Source: Mycobacterium asiaticum
GTDB taxonomy: Bacteria; Actinomycetota; Actinomycetes; Mycobacteriales; Mycobacteriaceae
Reading direction: 5' to 3'
DNA length: 38,862 nt
NCBI RefSeq assembly: GCF_001668675.1
Contig: NZ_LZKQ01000231.1
Location: 1 to 38,862, forward strand
Below, piece by piece: positions 38,055 to 38,862 of the stretch. The translations under genes were made by a program, and so were the position numbers. Within the stretch, counting starts at the first letter, position 1; each line of letters begins with the position of its first letter. The notes under the pieces are model-generated. The model worked only from the letters and a program-made list of their open reading frames with translations. It was not told where the DNA came from and did not search any database.

Positions 38055-38862
38055 ATGAGTAGCGGTATTCGTGTGGTGAAGCTGGGCGAGAACATCGGCG
38101 CCCGTGTCGATGGTGTGCGGCTCGGCGCGCTCGACCCGGAGGCCGCGGCGGCGGTGAATCAGGCGCTGCTCACGCACAAGGTGATCTTCTTTCGCGGGCA
38201 ACACCACCTCGACGACGACTCGCAGTACGCGTTTGCCGAAAGCCTGGGCGTGCCGACGACTCCGCATCCGACACTGAAGTTCGAGGGCAGCAAGGTCATG
38301 CGGTTGGAAGCTGTCGGAGGGAGCGGCGCCAACCAGTGGCACACCGATGTCACCTTCGTCGACCGCCCACCGAAGGCCTCGATCCTGCGCGCCGTCGAAT
38401 TGCCTTCCTACGGCGGCACAACCACCTGGGCATCGACCGTCGCTGCATACCGCCAGCTGCCCCCGCCATTGCAGGAACTCGCGGAAAACCTGTGGGCCGT
38501 GCACAACAACGCGTTCGACTACGCCCAGATCGATCCCGTCAAACTGGCGGCGGCCCAGGCCAACCCGGAAGCGATGCTGAAGTACGCCGCCGAATTCCAG
38601 TCGACGCACTACGAAACGTTGCATCCGGTGGTGCGGGTTCATCCGGAGACCGGCGAAAAGGCGTTGCTGCTGGGCTCTTTCGCAAAGTCCATCGTGGGTC
38701 TCAACGGCGCCGAGTCGCAGGCGCTCTACCGAATCTTCCAGGACCGCATCACTTGGCTGGAGAACACGATCCGGTGGAACTGGGAACTCGGCGACGTCGC
38801 GATGTGGGACAACCGCGCCACCCAGCACTACGCCGTCTCGGACTTCGGCGACCAACCGCGCC
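38055..38862 (+). CDS. TauD/AtsK-type Fe(II)/2-oxoglutarate dioxygenase (Rv3406-like), 3' end cut
   Basis: Over 269 codons the product follows Rv3406-type alkylsulfatase dioxygenases: [20 protein letters not shown] near the start, iron ligands His96 and Asp98 in WHTDVTF, the [12 protein letters not shown] strand, and distal His258 in NRATQHYAV. About 25-30 residues, including the arginine that binds 2-oxoglutarate, lie beyond the window. These enzymes hydroxylate alkyl sulfates or taurine to release sulfite/sulfate, so a sulfur-scavenging role fits. ATG 38055 was chosen after GGCGCGGGG. A palindrome shared with the sulfatase promoter lies upstream. Confidence 0.93.
   Translation, partial: MSSGIRVVKLGENIGARVDGVRLGALDPEAAAAVNQALLTHKVIFFRGQHHLDDDSQYAFAESLGVPTTPHPTLKFEGSKVMRLEAVGGSGANQWHTDVTFVDRPPKASILRAVELPSYGGTTTWASTVAAYRQLPPPLQELAENLWAVHNNAFDYAQIDPVKLAAAQANPEAMLKYAAEFQSTHYETLHPVVRVHPETGEKALLLGSFAKSIVGLNGAESQALYRIFQDRITWLENTIRWNWELGDVAMWDNRATQHYAVSDFGDQPR

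Overview
The window is GC-rich, densely coded actinobacterial chromosome and is almost certainly from a Mycobacterium. Several proteins match mycobacterial families: a CYP142 P450, an Rv1733c-type dormancy antigen, a deazaflavin (Ddn-type) reductase, a LipN-like esterase, a TIGR00027-type methyltransferase, an Rv3406-type sulfatase dioxygenase, and a paralogue of mycobacterial DNA polymerase I. No tRNA, rRNA, CRISPR array, insertion sequence or prophage was seen. The two edges cut a hydrolase gene (left) and a dioxygenase gene (right).

Layout. 1-4.6 kb: truncated hydrolase, small acidic protein, DUF1206 membrane protein, a shrunken PolA paralogue that has lost its catalytic residues, DUF1684 protein, Ddn-like reductase. 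4.6-8.3 kb: arylsulfatase, SHOCT-domain protein behind a SigF-like promoter, PNPOx-like protein. 8.4-13.2 kb: malQ, RsbW-like ATPase, membrane-anchored DUF5666-like protein, DUF4442 hotdog protein, diguanylate cyclase. 13.3-17.8 kb: CYP142, amidase, a 55-aa acidic protein, AAA ATPase. 17.9-22.5 kb: a TetR gene diverging from a phloroglucinol-hydrolase-like gene across two copies of a 22-bp operator, a secreted protein, SDR and esterase (coupled), methyltransferase. 22.5-27.1 kb: DUF2231 protein, Gre-like factor, Rv1733c-like protein, PucR regulator diverging from an NAD epimerase. 27.1-34.9 kb: a LAL-type LuxR regulator diverging from mdlC, cis-CaaD-like tautomerase and quinone oxidoreductase, opposed by a GlcD-GlcE fusion flavoprotein. 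35-38.9 kb: GT4 glycosyltransferase, catalase with SigF-like promoter, TauD/Rv3406-type dioxygenase.

Functional links. The arylsulfatase and the alkylsulfatase-type dioxygenase lie 31 kb apart but carry nearly the same 18-bp palindrome in their promoters (15 of 18 bases shared), which suggests one sulfur-scavenging regulon. The GlcD-GlcE fusion could make 2-keto acids for the MdlC-like decarboxylase. Stress genes (catalase, SHOCT protein, RsbW-like ATPase) have GTTT-like/GGGTAT-like promoter elements typical of SigF. Family assignments rest on motifs read by eye; no database search was possible. Comparisons with named reference proteins are from memory.
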